From positions 1,488,001-1,552,000 of the forward strand of contig CAWADU010000003.1 of assembly GCA_963781025.1 (NCBI GenBank): a stretch of DNA of 64,000 nt. Direction: 5' to 3'. This document shows, one piece after another, positions 45,545 through 54,990 of this stretch (positions within the stretch are counted from its first letter, which is position 1; each line of letters starts with the position of its first letter). Both the position numbers and the translations under genes were made by a program. Origin of the DNA: Tardibacter sp963781025 (GTDB taxonomy: Bacteria; Pseudomonadota; Alphaproteobacteria; Sphingomonadales; Sphingomonadaceae). The notes beneath the pieces were generated by a model, which had not been told where the DNA came from, ran no database searches, and saw only the letters and a program-made list of their open reading frames with translations.

Positions 45545-47100
45545 CAGCCTGCCCTCCGCCGGCGCTTCAGATTCGCCAGCATGTCCGGATCGAAGGCGCC
45601 GACCACCCAGGCAACGCCGAAATAGACAACCCCGCCTGCACCGACGAGCGCGCCAATTCCCATCACGCGGTCGGCGATCGATCCGCCAAACAACCCGCCC
45701 AACTGGAGCTTAAGCACGACCAGCACGGCAGCCATCGCCAATGCCGCCAGCAACTGCCGGGCAAGGCGCGCCCACAAAGGCAATGCGATGCGGAAATGTC
45801 CGCGCGTCCACAGGATGGCATAGAGCATCGCGCAGTTCAGCCAGGCGCAGATCGCCGTCGCAAGCGCCAGCCCCACCACGCCGAAGTAGCGGATCAGGAC
45901 GAAATTGAGAACGATGTTGACGGCAAGCACGATCAACGCGGTCTTCACCGGCGTTTTCGTGTCCTTGCGGGCATAGAAGCCGGGCGTCAGCACTTTCACC
46001 AGCACATAGGCGGGCAAGCCGCCAACCAGGCAGGCGAGCACATGGCCGGTTATCGCCGCATCCGCGACAGAGAAATGGCCTCCACGGAAAAAAGCGGTGA
46101 CAAGCGGTATGGCGCAAATCCCTAGCGCGATCGCGGCGGGCACCGTGATCAACATCGCCAGCTCGATCGCGTTGGATTGAATCCTCGCCGCCTGCGTTTC
46201 CTCGCGTTGCCCTATGTGGCGGGCGAGCGCGGGAAGGATGGCCGTGCCCAGCGCCGCGCCGATCACGCCCAGCGGCAATTGGTTCAGCCTATCGGCATAG
46301 TTCAGGTACGACAGCGAGCCTTCGGGCAGGCGGGTCGCGAAGAACGTATCGACCAACTGACTGAGCTGATAGATCCCCGCGCCGAAGGTGGCGGGCATGA
46401 TGATCCGGCCCAGTTCCCGCACCTCGGACGTCAGCCGGGGCCGGCGCAGGCGCAGCGTCAGCCCGCTCCGCTTCACCGCCCAGAGCATCCACCCGAACTG
46501 AAAGATGCCCGCAACGGTCACCGCGACAGCGATCGCGCGCGCCGACGCGATCTGGGCGTCATGGACCAGCAATATGGCGGTCATCATCGCGATGTTGAGC
46601 AAGATCGGAGCCGCGGCGGCGGCGGCGAACTTCGACATGGAATTGAGGATGCCGGACAGCAGCGAAACCATGCTGATCAGCATCAGATAGGGAAAGGTGA
46701 TGCGGGTCAGTTCGACGGTGAGCGCGAATTTTTGCGGATCGCGGGCATAACCCGACGCCATCAGCCACACGAAGCCCGGCATGAAGATTTCGAAGGCGGC
46801 GGTGAACAACAGCAGGATCGGAAGGAACACCGAAAGGACGTCTTCCGAAAAACGCTTGGCCGCCGCCAGACCGCCTTCGCCGTGCAGCCGCTGGCTGAAC
46901 ATCGGCACATAAGCAGCCGAAAACGCGCCCTCGCCGAACAGGCGGCGGAAGATATTGGGCAGACGGAAGGCGACGAAAAAGGCGTCCGCCGCCATTCCCG
47001 CGCCGAGAAAACGGGACAGCAGCATGTCGCGCGCGAAACCGAAGATGCGGCTGACCAGCGTCAACCCGCCGATGGTGCTTGTCGCGCGCAGCAGGTTCAT
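45544..47100 (-). CDS. murJ: Lipid II flippase MurJ
   Basis: A 518-residue polytopic protein with 13-14 helices that flips lipid II for peptidoglycan synthesis. The N-terminus TIGGLTLVSRIFGFARDMLL and the block FFVAFRLPNIFRRLFGEGAF are diagnostic of MurJ/MviN, as is the central FGAGIYQLSQLVDTFFATRL. It is followed at once by trpS and preceded by secB on the same strand. Confidence 0.95.
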   Translation of the reverse strand: MNLLRATSTIGGLTLVSRIFGFARDMLLSRFLGAGMAADAFFVAFRLPNIFRRLFGEGAFSAAYVPMFSQRLHGEGGLAAAKRFSEDVLSVFLPILLLFTAAFEIFMPGFVWLMASGYARDPQKFALTVELTRITFPYLMLISMVSLLSGILNSMSKFAAAAAAPILLNIAMMTAILLVHDAQIASARAIAVAVTVAGIFQFGWMLWAVKRSGLTLRLRRPRLTSEVRELGRIIMPATFGAGIYQLSQLVDTFFATRLPEGSLSYLNYADRLNQLPLGVIGAALGTAILPALARHIGQREETQAARIQSNAIELAMLITVPAAIALGICAIPLVTAFFRGGHFSVADAAITGHVLACLVGGLPAYVLVKVLTPGFYARKDTKTPVKTALIVLAVNIVLNFVLIRYFGVVGLALATAICAWLNCAMLYAILWTRGHFRIALPLWARLARQLLAALAMAAVLVVLKLQLGGLFGGSIADRVMGIGALVGAGGVVYFGVAWVVGAFDPDMLANLKRRRRAG

Positions 47101-47141
47101 GGACCGCCTTTTTCTAACTGCAGTTCAGGAAATCACCGATG

Positions 47142-47633
47142 TCAGGCGTTTCCTGCGACCTGCCCGTCGCCGTCGTTTATCTGCGCCATGTAGAGCGAGG
47201 CGAAATCGATCGGCTCGAGCAGCAGTGGCGGGAACCCGCCGTCGCGCGTGACGTCCGACACCACCCGTCGCGCAAACGGGAAAAGGATGCGCGGCGCTTC
47301 GACCAGCAGGAAAGGCTGGAGCGCTTCTTCGGGAACATTCCGCAGCCCGAAAAGGCCGTTATAGAGCAATTCGATCGCAAAGCTCGTCGTGCCTTCGGCC
47401 TTCGCGGTCACGTTGATCTTGAGGGCGACCTCGTAAACGTCCTCGCCCGGACGCGTGACGCCGACGCTGACGTTCACGTCAAGCTGCGGCTGTGCGGTAG
47501 ACTGGAATATCTGTGGCGCGTTCGGGTTTTCGAACGACAGGTCCTTCACATATTGCGCGAGTATCGCAAGCTGCGGCTGCTCGTCCGAACCATTATCCGC
47601 CGCGTCCGCGACTGCGCCTTCGTCTTCCGCCAT
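47142..47633 (-). CDS. secB: Protein-export chaperone SecB
   Basis: A 163-residue cytoplasmic chaperone that keeps precursors unfolded for SecA. Family motifs include LAILAQYVKDLSFENPNAP and the C-terminal LLFPFARRVVSDVTRDGGFPP-type block (here IL at its start) with EPIDFASLYMAQ. The ATG at 47633 has AGGATT upstream; the longer frame adds 20 unrelated residues. Divergent from the Tim44-like gene across 164 bases. Confidence 0.95.
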   Translation of the reverse strand: MAEDEGAVADAADNGSDEQPQLAILAQYVKDLSFENPNAPQIFQSTAQPQLDVNVSVGVTRPGEDVYEVALKINVTAKAEGTTSFAIELLYNGLFGLRNVPEEALQPFLLVEAPRILFPFARRVVSDVTRDGGFPPLLLEPIDFASLYMAQINDGDGQVAGNA

Positions 47634-47797
47634 GATCCCAATCCTAAACTTCGAGTCCCGCGGCTGGCTAGCAGGGGCTTCAGATACGCACAAGCGGCTT
47701 GAAGGCGGGACGAATGAACCTATCTCAGCATGTAGAGCGTTGGACCTCTGGAGTTCAGCCTGCTAGGCTGGCGTTTGTCGACGCAAAGGATAAGGCG

Positions 47798-48469
47798 ATG
47801 AGTGGCGGTTGGTTGGTCGAAATCGTGGTCCTCGCGATGATCGCGGGTTTTGTCGCGCTGCGGCTTGTCAGCGTGCTCGGACGCCGCACCGGCCACGAAC
47901 AGCCCCTTGCACATCCGCTGGACCGCACGCCCGCCGAGACGATCGGCGGGACGGTCGGGGGTGGCGATCTGCATGATCAGCCTGCAATCCTTCCCAACAG
48001 CAACATCGATCAGCAGGCCGTTGATGGCGTGCGCGCAATCGTTGCCGCCGATCCCGGCTTCGACGTTTCACGCTTTCTCGAGGGTGCCAGAACGGCCTAT
48101 CGCATGGTGCTGGAAGCATTCTGGAAAGGCGATACGACCACGCTTGAAACGCTGGCCGAAGACAATGTCCTGCGCGAATTCAAGGCAGCGATCGACGAAC
48201 GCACCGCTGCCGGGGTGACGCTCGACAACCGGCTGGTGCGCATCGAACGCGCTGCGATCACCGATGCCGCGCTGAACGGCATGATGGCGCAGGTCACCAT
48301 TCGCTTCGACGCCGACCTTGTCGCGGTTACACGCGACGCGAACGGCAATGTCGTTGCCGGATCGACGTCCGATGCCGTGGCGACCCACGACCTATGGACG
48401 TTCTCGCGCCATGTCCGCGCGGGCGATCCCAACTGGCTGCTGGTGACGACGGACGAAGACGCCGCGTGA
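47798..48469 (+). CDS. Tim44-like domain protein
   Basis: A 223-residue protein: an N-terminal membrane helix (LVEIVVLAMIAGFVALRLVS), a charged linker, and a Tim44/MRPL45-like domain (FDVSRFLEGARTAYRMVLEA through DLWTFSRHVRAGDPNWLLV). Bacterial forms (TimA-like) sit at the inner membrane and their task is poorly known; the position opposite secB suggests a link with protein export or insertion. The stop overlaps the mltA start (GTGA). Confidence 0.88.
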   Translation: MSGGWLVEIVVLAMIAGFVALRLVSVLGRRTGHEQPLAHPLDRTPAETIGGTVGGGDLHDQPAILPNSNIDQQAVDGVRAIVAADPGFDVSRFLEGARTAYRMVLEAFWKGDTTTLETLAEDNVLREFKAAIDERTAAGVTLDNRLVRIERAAITDAALNGMMAQVTIRFDADLVAVTRDANGNVVAGSTSDAVATHDLWTFSRHVRAGDPNWLLVTTDEDAA

Positions 48470-49671
48470 GGTGGCTGTTTCGCGCGGCACTGCCGCTGCT
48501 GGTCGTACTGTCGGCATGCGCGTCGCAGCCTCCTGTTCGGATATCGAAGCCTGCGCCGCCGCCAGCGACCAAGGCAGGCCAAACCGCCCTTGCCATCGGC
48601 ATCCGGCCCGGCCCTCCGCTTGCCGAGCTGCCGGGCTGGCAGTCCGGCGCTGGGGCCGCGCTCAATGCCTTCCGCATCAGTTGTCCAGCGCTTCTGAAAC
48701 GAAGCGACCGCTCAGGCCTGACCCAGACCGAAGACTGGCGCACCGCCTGCGATGAGGCCGCCGCCGCACAAGACCCCGCCGTCTTTTTCGAGGAACATTT
48801 TGAAACCGCCATCCTCGGCTCCGGCGAAGCGTTCCTCACGGGCTATTTCGAACCGGAAATCAGCGGATCGCGTGTGCCATCCCAAGGCTTTGCGGTGCCA
48901 ATCTACCGGCGGCCGCCCGATCTGATCGATGTCGATCTAGGCCTGTTTTCGGATGATCTGAAAGGCAAGAAGATCAGGGGTCGCATCGACAAGCAGGCAC
49001 TCGTTCCCTATTTCGACCGCGCGGCCATCGACGACGGCGCGCTTGCCGGCAAGGGGCTGGAGATTGCCTGGGCGGCTGATCCGATCGAGTTCTTCTTTCT
49101 CCAGATACAGGGTTCCGGCCGCCTAAAGCTGCCCGATGGGCAGGTCATGCGAATAGGTTATGACAGCCAGAATGGGCGGGACTATCTGGGGATCGGCCGG
49201 GCGCTGCGAGACAAGGGCGCGCTGGCTTCAGGCGAATCGACCATGGACGGCATCATCCGCTGGCTGCGCGCCAATCCCGCCGAGGGGCGCGATCTGATGC
49301 GTCAGAACAAGAGCTATGTGTTCTTCCGTGAACTGAAGGGCGCCGGACCGGTCGGCGCCATGAACGCGCCGTTGACGCCGGGAGGCAGCGTCGCCGCCGA
49401 TCCCGCCTTCACGCCTCTTGGAGCGCCGCTGTGGCTCGGCGAAGGCCCGGCCGGACTTGAACGGCTATGGATCGCGCAGGATACCGGGGGCGCGATCAAG
49501 GGCCCCAATCGCTTCGACACATTCTGGGGCGCGGGCGAGGAAGCCCGCCGGGTAGCCGGTGGCATGAGCGCCAACGCGCGCGCGGTGCTGCTGCTTCCCA
49601 AAGGCGTGCTTGCGCGGATGGCCGGCGCATCCGGCAATGGCAAACCCAATGCCACGGCGGCTCGACCCTGA
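48466..49671 (+). CDS. mltA: Membrane-bound lytic murein transglycosylase A
   Basis: A 401-residue lipoprotein: signal with lipobox LSAC (Cys18), then the MltA domain (GYFEPEISGSR, FLQIQGSGRLKLPDGQVMRI) and the C-terminal 3D domain with its Asp residues (LWIAQDTGGAIKGPNRFDTF). It cleaves peptidoglycan to 1,6-anhydromuropeptides. The GTG at 48466 overlaps the preceding stop; the longer frame places non-signal residues first, so GTG is preferred. Confidence 0.93.
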   Translation: MRWLFRAALPLLVVLSACASQPPVRISKPAPPPATKAGQTALAIGIRPGPPLAELPGWQSGAGAALNAFRISCPALLKRSDRSGLTQTEDWRTACDEAAAAQDPAVFFEEHFETAILGSGEAFLTGYFEPEISGSRVPSQGFAVPIYRRPPDLIDVDLGLFSDDLKGKKIRGRIDKQALVPYFDRAAIDDGALAGKGLEIAWAADPIEFFFLQIQGSGRLKLPDGQVMRIGYDSQNGRDYLGIGRALRDKGALASGESTMDGIIRWLRANPAEGRDLMRQNKSYVFFRELKGAGPVGAMNAPLTPGGSVAADPAFTPLGAPLWLGEGPAGLERLWIAQDTGGAIKGPNRFDTFWGAGEEARRVAGGMSANARAVLLLPKGVLARMAGASGNGKPNATAARP

Positions 49672-50212
49672 AGAATCCGCGCTCTGGGCGCGGGTCTCAT
49701 CCACGGTTCGCCCGCTGCGGCGCAAGGCCGGGCCGTCGCCCCTTCCCGGCCCACCGCCGGCGCTGCCATCGCGGGTTCAGGGATCGCCACCGCCCGCCTT
49801 TCAGCCGAGACCTGCGCCTCCGGCGTCCAGGCCCGCTCCGGTAAACACCCTGGACGGCAGTTGGGACAGGCGGATTTCTTCCGGTCGCGTGACACCCGAT
49901 GTGATCGTCGATCTTCACGGACATAACCTGACTTCCGCGCACGCCACGCTGGAACGCAAGCTCGGCGAAGCCGTTGCGCGGGAAAATCGGGTGATGCTGG
50001 TGATTACCGGCCATCCACCGCGCCGGGGGCGGCCGGAACAGAATGCCGAACGGCCGCGCGGATTGATCCGCCAGCAATTGCCGTATTGGCTGGCTGCGTC
50101 GTCCCATCGAGACGCCATCGCCGCCGTGCGCGGCGCGCATCCACGACACGGCGGCGGCGGCGCGCTTTATCTGATATTGCGGCGGCGTCGCGAAAACTTT
50201 GCCGGGCCCTGA
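49649..50212 (+). CDS. Smr-domain protein
   Basis: A 187-residue protein with a Pro/Arg-rich first half and a C-terminal Smr (MutS2-related) domain: VIVDLHGHNLTSAHATLERKL and RVMLVITGHPPRRGRPEQ carry the DLHG and TGxG-type motifs (here TGHP). Smr domains have nuclease or nucleic-acid-binding activity. The ATG at 49649 is used, overlapping mltA by 23 bases; ATG 49637 is also possible. Confidence 0.85.
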   Translation: MPRRLDPEESALWARVSSTVRPLRRKAGPSPLPGPPPALPSRVQGSPPPAFQPRPAPPASRPAPVNTLDGSWDRRISSGRVTPDVIVDLHGHNLTSAHATLERKLGEAVARENRVMLVITGHPPRRGRPEQNAERPRGLIRQQLPYWLAASSHRDAIAAVRGAHPRHGGGGALYLILRRRRENFAGP

Positions 50213-50279
50213 CCGAAAAACCGCCAGTTCAAGGCATAGCAATACCAAACTTTAAGGCTTTCCATCCAATAAGAGCCCG

Positions 50280-52046
50280 ATGGATCATGTGGGGGCAAGA
50301 CCGGAACGGGCGGAAAGCGGGCAAGCCGGCGTCAAGCAGGCAGAACCGCTCGATGCATCGTTTCGCGAACGTGCGGTCTCTTTTGCCGTCGCCGCCGGCT
50401 GCGTCGTGTTCATCCTGGCGATGCTGGTGGGCTGGGCCTCTGCGGCCCATGGCGACGCCAAGGAACTCCGCAATGCCATCACGCTCGCCATTATTTGCAG
50501 CGTCACCAGCTGGGCCGCCACGATGCGCGTGGTCGCCGATACGGCGGGCGCGATCGATCGCCTCATCATCCGGGTCCGCGCCGCAGCGCAGGGCGAGCTG
50601 AATATCGCCCTCGACAAACGCGCGCGTGAGGAGCTTCCTGAACTCGTCGAATTGATCGACCGCCTGCTCGGCCGGGTGCGGTCGAGCCTTACAAGCTTTC
50701 ACGATCTGGCGATGTACGATTTCGTCACCGGACTACCCAACCGCCTGCATCTGCGGCGCGAGGCCGAGCGGCATCTGTATTCGGCCGACGAAAAGCAAGC
50801 ATGCGCCGCGCTGATCTTCATCGATCTCGACCGCTTCAAATCGGTCAACGACACGCTTGGCCATCAAATCGGGGACCAGTTGCTCGGTATCGTCGCCTCC
50901 CGCCTCAACGTCGTGATCGACGCCGAAAGCGAGCCTGGCGGCGGCCTGCTGGCCCGGCCCTTTGCCGCCCGTCTGGGCGGAGACGAATTCACGATACTGA
51001 TGCCCGCCGTGTCCGACGAAGCCGTCGTCCGCCGCCTCGGTCGCCGGGTGCTGCGCGCGCTTTCCGAACCTTATGAAATCGCCGGCCATTCGATCGAGAT
51101 CGGCGCGTCGATCGGTGTCGCCCTGCATAACGAGAACAGGGGCGGCCTGACGACCCTGATGCGCAACGCCGATCTGGCCATGTACCACGCCAAGGCGAAA
51201 GGCCGCGGCCAGGTTCAGATCTATTCCTCGTCGCTGGGTGCGCAAAACGAGGATCGCCGGGCGATAGAACATGATCTCCGGCGCGCGCTGGAACTCAATC
51301 AGTTCGAGATATTCCTCCAGCCGCTGATCCTTGCATCGAACAAGCAGGTCATCACCGGAGAGGCGCTGATCCGCTGGCGACACCCCCAGGGGCTGAGAAT
51401 GCCCGGCAACTTCATCGGCGTCGCCGAGGAAAGCGGGCTGATCATCGACATCGGCGAATGGGTGATCCGCTCGGTCGCCCGCATGCTGGGACAGTGGCAC
51501 GCGCTGGGAATAAACACCCGCATCGCCGTCAACATCAGCCCCCGCCAGCTTGAACGGGCCGACTTCTTCCGGATGGTCGAACAGGCGATGGAGGCGGCCG
51601 GCGCCCCCTGGGACTTGCTCGAGCTTGAAATCACCGAAACCTGCCTGATGGATGACGAACCGCATCTGATCGAACAGTTCACTCGTTTGCGCGGCCGTGG
51701 CGTGACGATCGCTATCGACGATTTCGGGACGGGCTATTCAAACCTTGCGCGATTAAGGTCGCTGCCCATCGACCGGCTGAAAATCGACAGATCGCTCGTC
51801 GCCGACATCACCCATTGCGGCGAGGCGGCGACCATCAGCCACACCATCGTCGCGCTCGCCCATGGGCTGGGCTATGGCGTCGTCGCCGAAGGCGTGGAAA
51901 CCACCTTGCAGACCGAGGTGCTGCGCGTGATGGGCGTCGACATATTGCAGGGATATCTGATCGCCAAACCGATGCCGTCAGTCGAATTCCTGGGCTGGAT
52001 GCGTCAGTTCGCGGCCGAGAACACGGCTTCCGCGATCCGCATATAG
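50280..52046 (+). CDS. GGDEF-EAL bifunctional cyclic-di-GMP enzyme
   Basis: A 588-residue membrane protein: two N-terminal helices (about 32-52 and 62-80), a linker, a GGDEF domain with intact ARLGGDEFTILM, and an EAL domain with GEALIRWRHP, NISPRQL, ITETCLMDD, IAIDDFGTGYSNL and LKIDRSLV all present. Both synthesis and hydrolysis of c-di-GMP are therefore possible. The RxxD inhibitory site before GGDEF is absent, so there is no product inhibition of that type. Its end overlaps the convergent dapE by 43 bases. Confidence 0.93.
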   Translation: MDHVGARPERAESGQAGVKQAEPLDASFRERAVSFAVAAGCVVFILAMLVGWASAAHGDAKELRNAITLAIICSVTSWAATMRVVADTAGAIDRLIIRVRAAAQGELNIALDKRAREELPELVELIDRLLGRVRSSLTSFHDLAMYDFVTGLPNRLHLRREAERHLYSADEKQACAALIFIDLDRFKSVNDTLGHQIGDQLLGIVASRLNVVIDAESEPGGGLLARPFAARLGGDEFTILMPAVSDEAVVRRLGRRVLRALSEPYEIAGHSIEIGASIGVALHNENRGGLTTLMRNADLAMYHAKAKGRGQVQIYSSSLGAQNEDRRAIEHDLRRALELNQFEIFLQPLILASNKQVITGEALIRWRHPQGLRMPGNFIGVAEESGLIIDIGEWVIRSVARMLGQWHALGINTRIAVNISPRQLERADFFRMVEQAMEAAGAPWDLLELEITETCLMDDEPHLIEQFTRLRGRGVTIAIDDFGTGYSNLARLRSLPIDRLKIDRSLVADITHCGEAATISHTIVALAHGLGYGVVAEGVETTLQTEVLRVMGVDILQGYLIAKPMPSVEFLGWMRQFAAENTASAIRI

Positions 52047-53143
52047 ATGCGCGCCAGCGCCTCGATATCGTCGACCGCCGCCGCTTCATCGGCCTTGTGC
52101 ATGGTCGCATTGGCAAGGCCGAATTCCATGACCGGGCAGAGACGGCGGATGAAGCGGGCATCGGACGTGCCCCCGCTCGTCGAAAGCTTTGGCTCGATCC
52201 CGGTCTCCACCCGAATGGCGTCGACGACCAGGGCGCTGAAGCCGTCGGGCGGCGTCAGGAACGCCTCTCCCGATATCTTTGCCTCCACGACCGCTTTGGG
52301 CGCGACTTCACCCGCAACGCGCCTGATCCAATCGACCAGTTCAGCGCCGCTGTGGAGATTGTTGAAACGGATGTTGAGCCGTGCGCGGGCTTGCGCCGGA
52401 ATGACGTTGGTCGCCTGATTTCCGACCGACAGATCGGTGACTTCCAGATTGGACGGCGCAAACCATTCGGTGCCCTGATCGAGCGGCTCTGACTTCAGCC
52501 GGTCGAGCAGGCGGACAAGGTGCGTCACCGGATTGTCGGCGAGATGCGGATAGGCGACATGGCCCTGCACGCCCGGCACCGTGATCCAGACATTGACAGA
52601 CCCCCTGCGCCCGATCTTCGCCATGTCTCCCAAACGGTGTTCCGACGTTGGCTCCCCCACCAGACAGAGATCGGGCACATGGCCGTTCGCCTCCATCCAT
52701 TCCAGAAGCTTCACCGTGCCGTAGGTAGCAGCGCCTTCCTCGTCGCCGGTGATAACGAAGCTCAAGGAACCATCATGGTCGCGGAAGCGATCGGCGGCCG
52801 CGACAAACGCGGCGATGGCGCCCTTCATATCGACCGCGCCGCGCCCGTGAAGCATCCCGCCGGCGATTTCTCCGGCAAAGGGGTCGCGCGCCCAGCCCGA
52901 CCCCGCCGGCACGACATCGGTATGGCCGGCAAAGGCAAAATGCGGCCCCTTCGTGCCACGGCGGGCGAACAGGTTTTCCACCGGCCCGTCCGGAGCCTCA
53001 CCAAAGGTCATGCGCCAGACAGTGAAGCCGATGCCTTCCAGCGCCGTCTTCAGCAGGTCCATTGCGCCTTCATCGGCGGGAGTGACGCTGGGACAGCGGA
53101 TTAGCGCCTGGGCAAGGGCGACGGGATCGATTGCAGCAGCCAT
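52004..53143 (-). CDS. dapE: Succinyl-diaminopimelate desuccinylase
   Basis: A 379-residue M20 zinc hydrolase making LL-diaminopimelate for lysine and peptidoglycan. Metal and catalytic motifs: FAGHTDVVPAG, GRGAVDMKGAIAAFVAA, FVITGDEEGAATYG, CLVGEPTSEHRLGD and STSGGTSDARFIR. The family start is MAAAIDPVALAQALIRCPSVTP. It converges on the c-di-GMP gene with an unusual 43-base 3' overlap. Confidence 0.95.
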   Translation of the reverse strand: MAAAIDPVALAQALIRCPSVTPADEGAMDLLKTALEGIGFTVWRMTFGEAPDGPVENLFARRGTKGPHFAFAGHTDVVPAGSGWARDPFAGEIAGGMLHGRGAVDMKGAIAAFVAAADRFRDHDGSLSFVITGDEEGAATYGTVKLLEWMEANGHVPDLCLVGEPTSEHRLGDMAKIGRRGSVNVWITVPGVQGHVAYPHLADNPVTHLVRLLDRLKSEPLDQGTEWFAPSNLEVTDLSVGNQATNVIPAQARARLNIRFNNLHSGAELVDWIRRVAGEVAPKAVVEAKISGEAFLTPPDGFSALVVDAIRVETGIEPKLSTSGGTSDARFIRRLCPVMEFGLANATMHKADEAAAVDDIEALARIYMRIAEAVFSAAN

Positions 53144-53194
53144 AGGAGCGGCGTAGCGTCAGACACCCCGATTGCAAAGCCAAAGAGTTGTCAA

Positions 53195-53650
53195 ATGCCC
53201 AAGATCGACCTCGATGCGATCCCTTCCATTTCAAAGACGGGCTATCCCGAGCCCCACGCCAAAGCAGTCGCCGGACGTTTCTACCAGCGGCTTTCCGACC
53301 CGACCGGCCTCACCCAATTCGGCGTAAACATCGTCACGCTTCAGCCAGGCGCATGGTCGAGCCAACGCCACTGGCACGAAGCCGATGACGAATTCGTCAT
53401 TATGCTGGATGGCGAAGCCGCGCTGATCGACGACAGCGGCCGAACTTTGCTGAAAGCCGGCGAATGCGCGAGCTTCGCCAAGAACGATGGCAATGGCCAT
53501 CATCTCGTCAACGAGGGCGACGCACCGATTCGTTTCCTTGTGGTCGGCCCGAAGGGGTCGCTGGGTGCCTGCCACTATCCCGACGTCGACCTTTACCTTG
53601 ACGGCAAGATCGATCGCTTCCGCCACAAGGACGGCAGTTTCTGGGAATGA
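53195..53650 (+). CDS. Cupin-domain protein
   Basis: A 151-residue single-domain cupin. Metal-site motif 1 is QRHWHEADDEFVIMLDGEA and motif 2 lies around FAKNDGNGHHLVNEGDAPI, so the usual His/Glu ligands are present. The substrate is unknown; stand-alone cupins of this kind occur in sugar and small-molecule metabolism. It lies divergent from dapE (51 bases) and convergent with the GST gene. Confidence 0.82.
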   Translation: MPKIDLDAIPSISKTGYPEPHAKAVAGRFYQRLSDPTGLTQFGVNIVTLQPGAWSSQRHWHEADDEFVIMLDGEAALIDDSGRTLLKAGECASFAKNDGNGHHLVNEGDAPIRFLVVGPKGSLGACHYPDVDLYLDGKIDRFRHKDGSFWE

Positions 53651-53668
53651 GGTCTGACGACGTGCCGG

Positions 53669-54334
53669 TCAGGCTGGATTGGGCTCGCACTTTTCGATGA
53701 TCCACGGCTCTTCGGACGCCGCCTCGATCCATTCTCGCATCCAGCCGTGCTGGAGCATCGCGGTCATATAGTCGGCCGACCGCTGGCTTACTGGAATACT
53801 GTAGGTGACGAAGCGCGTGACGACGGGCGCGAACATGATGTCGGCCGCGCCGAATGCGCCGAACAGATACGGCCCGTTCGCGCCGTGATGATCGCGCGCC
53901 GTCGCCCAGAGCTGCTGGATGCGTTCGATGTCGGCCAGCGCATCGTGCGAGAGCTGGGGCGTCGGCAGCCGGTGACGCAGGTTCATCGTGCATTCCTGGC
54001 GCAAGGCGGCGAAGCCCGAATGCATTTCAGCCGCCACCGACCGCGCCATCGCCCGGGCGCTTTCGTCCGCCGGCCAGTAGCGATCGCGGCCGGTGTTGTC
54101 AGCGAGCCATTCGATGATAGCGAGCGAGTCCCAGACCACGATGTCGCCGTCCCACAGGATCGGCACCTTGCCGCCGCCGGGCGCGAATTCGTCGTCCTGA
54201 CGCCGTTTCGACCATGACTCATCGTAAAGCGGAATGACGATCTCCTCGAACGCAAGGCCGGACTGCTTCACCGCGAGCCAGCCACGAAGCGACCAGGAAG
54301 AATAGACCTTGTTGCCAATGAACAGCTTCAGCAC
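53669..54334 (-). CDS. Glutathione S-transferase family protein
   Basis: A 221-residue protein with an N-terminal thioredoxin-like domain (KLFIGNKVYSSWSLRGWLAV, residues 3-22) bearing the Ser-rich segment of GST active sites and PILWDGDIVVWDSLAIIEWL for glutathione binding, then an all-helical C-terminal domain. The substrate is unknown. It follows engB on the same strand, the place argB often takes in related genomes. Confidence 0.87.
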   Translation of the reverse strand: MLKLFIGNKVYSSWSLRGWLAVKQSGLAFEEIVIPLYDESWSKRRQDDEFAPGGGKVPILWDGDIVVWDSLAIIEWLADNTGRDRYWPADESARAMARSVAAEMHSGFAALRQECTMNLRHRLPTPQLSHDALADIERIQQLWATARDHHGANGPYLFGAFGAADIMFAPVVTRFVTYSIPVSQRSADYMTAMLQHGWMREWIEAASEEPWIIEKCEPNPA

Positions 54335-54351
54335 GTTCCGCTCTCCCGTAA

Positions 54352-54990
54352 TCAGCTTTCAACCGCTTCGATCACCGCCGCGCGCAGTTCCGGAATGCCG
54401 CCACCCTTTTCGCTGGAGGTGGCGATGACTTCGGGGTGCGCCGCGCCATGGGTGCGTGCTTCTTTTGCAACGCCCTCCATCGTCTCGGCAAGTGCACTTG
54501 CCTTCACCTTGTCGGATTTTGTGAGAATGACGCGATAGCTGACGGCAGCGGCGTCCAGCATTCCCATGACCTCGCGGTCGACGTCCTTCAGACCGTGGCG
54601 GCTGTCGACGAGAAGCAAGGCGCGTTTCAATACCGCCCGCCCGCGCAGATAGTCGTTCACCAGGTGCCGCCACTTGCGGACGATGTCCTTGGGCGCCTCG
54701 GCGAATCCATAGCCGGGCATGTCGACAAGGCGAAACAGAAGCGGCTCGCCGGCGTCGAAGATATTCAGCTCCTGCGTCCGGCCCGGCGTGTTGGATGTGC
54801 GGGCCAACCCGTTGCGGCCGGTAAGGGCGTTGAGCAACGACGATTTTCCGACATTCGACCGGCCGGCAAAGGCGACCTCCGCCACCACCGGATCGGGCAG
54901 GAACTTCAGGTCCGGCGCCGATTTCAGGAAGGTTATCGGACCCGCGAAGATCTTGCGGGCCCGCTCCAGCTGCTCTTCGTCAAAGCTCAC
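54352..54990 (-). CDS. engB: Ribosome-biogenesis GTPase EngB/YsxC (YihA)
   Basis: A 212-residue circular-type TrmE-Era GTPase involved in 50S assembly. G1 is AGRSNVGKSSLLNALTGR, G3 is LVDMPGYGFAEAP and G4 is ILTKSDKVK. The GTG start at 54990 overlaps the yidC stop (GTGA at 54987-54990), so it is coupled to yidC; the longer frame to 55035 lies inside yidC. Confidence 0.94.
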   Translation of the reverse strand: MSFDEEQLERARKIFAGPITFLKSAPDLKFLPDPVVAEVAFAGRSNVGKSSLLNALTGRNGLARTSNTPGRTQELNIFDAGEPLLFRLVDMPGYGFAEAPKDIVRKWRHLVNDYLRGRAVLKRALLLVDSRHGLKDVDREVMGMLDAAAVSYRVILTKSDKVKASALAETMEGVAKEARTHGAAHPEVIATSSEKGGGIPELRAAVIEAVES

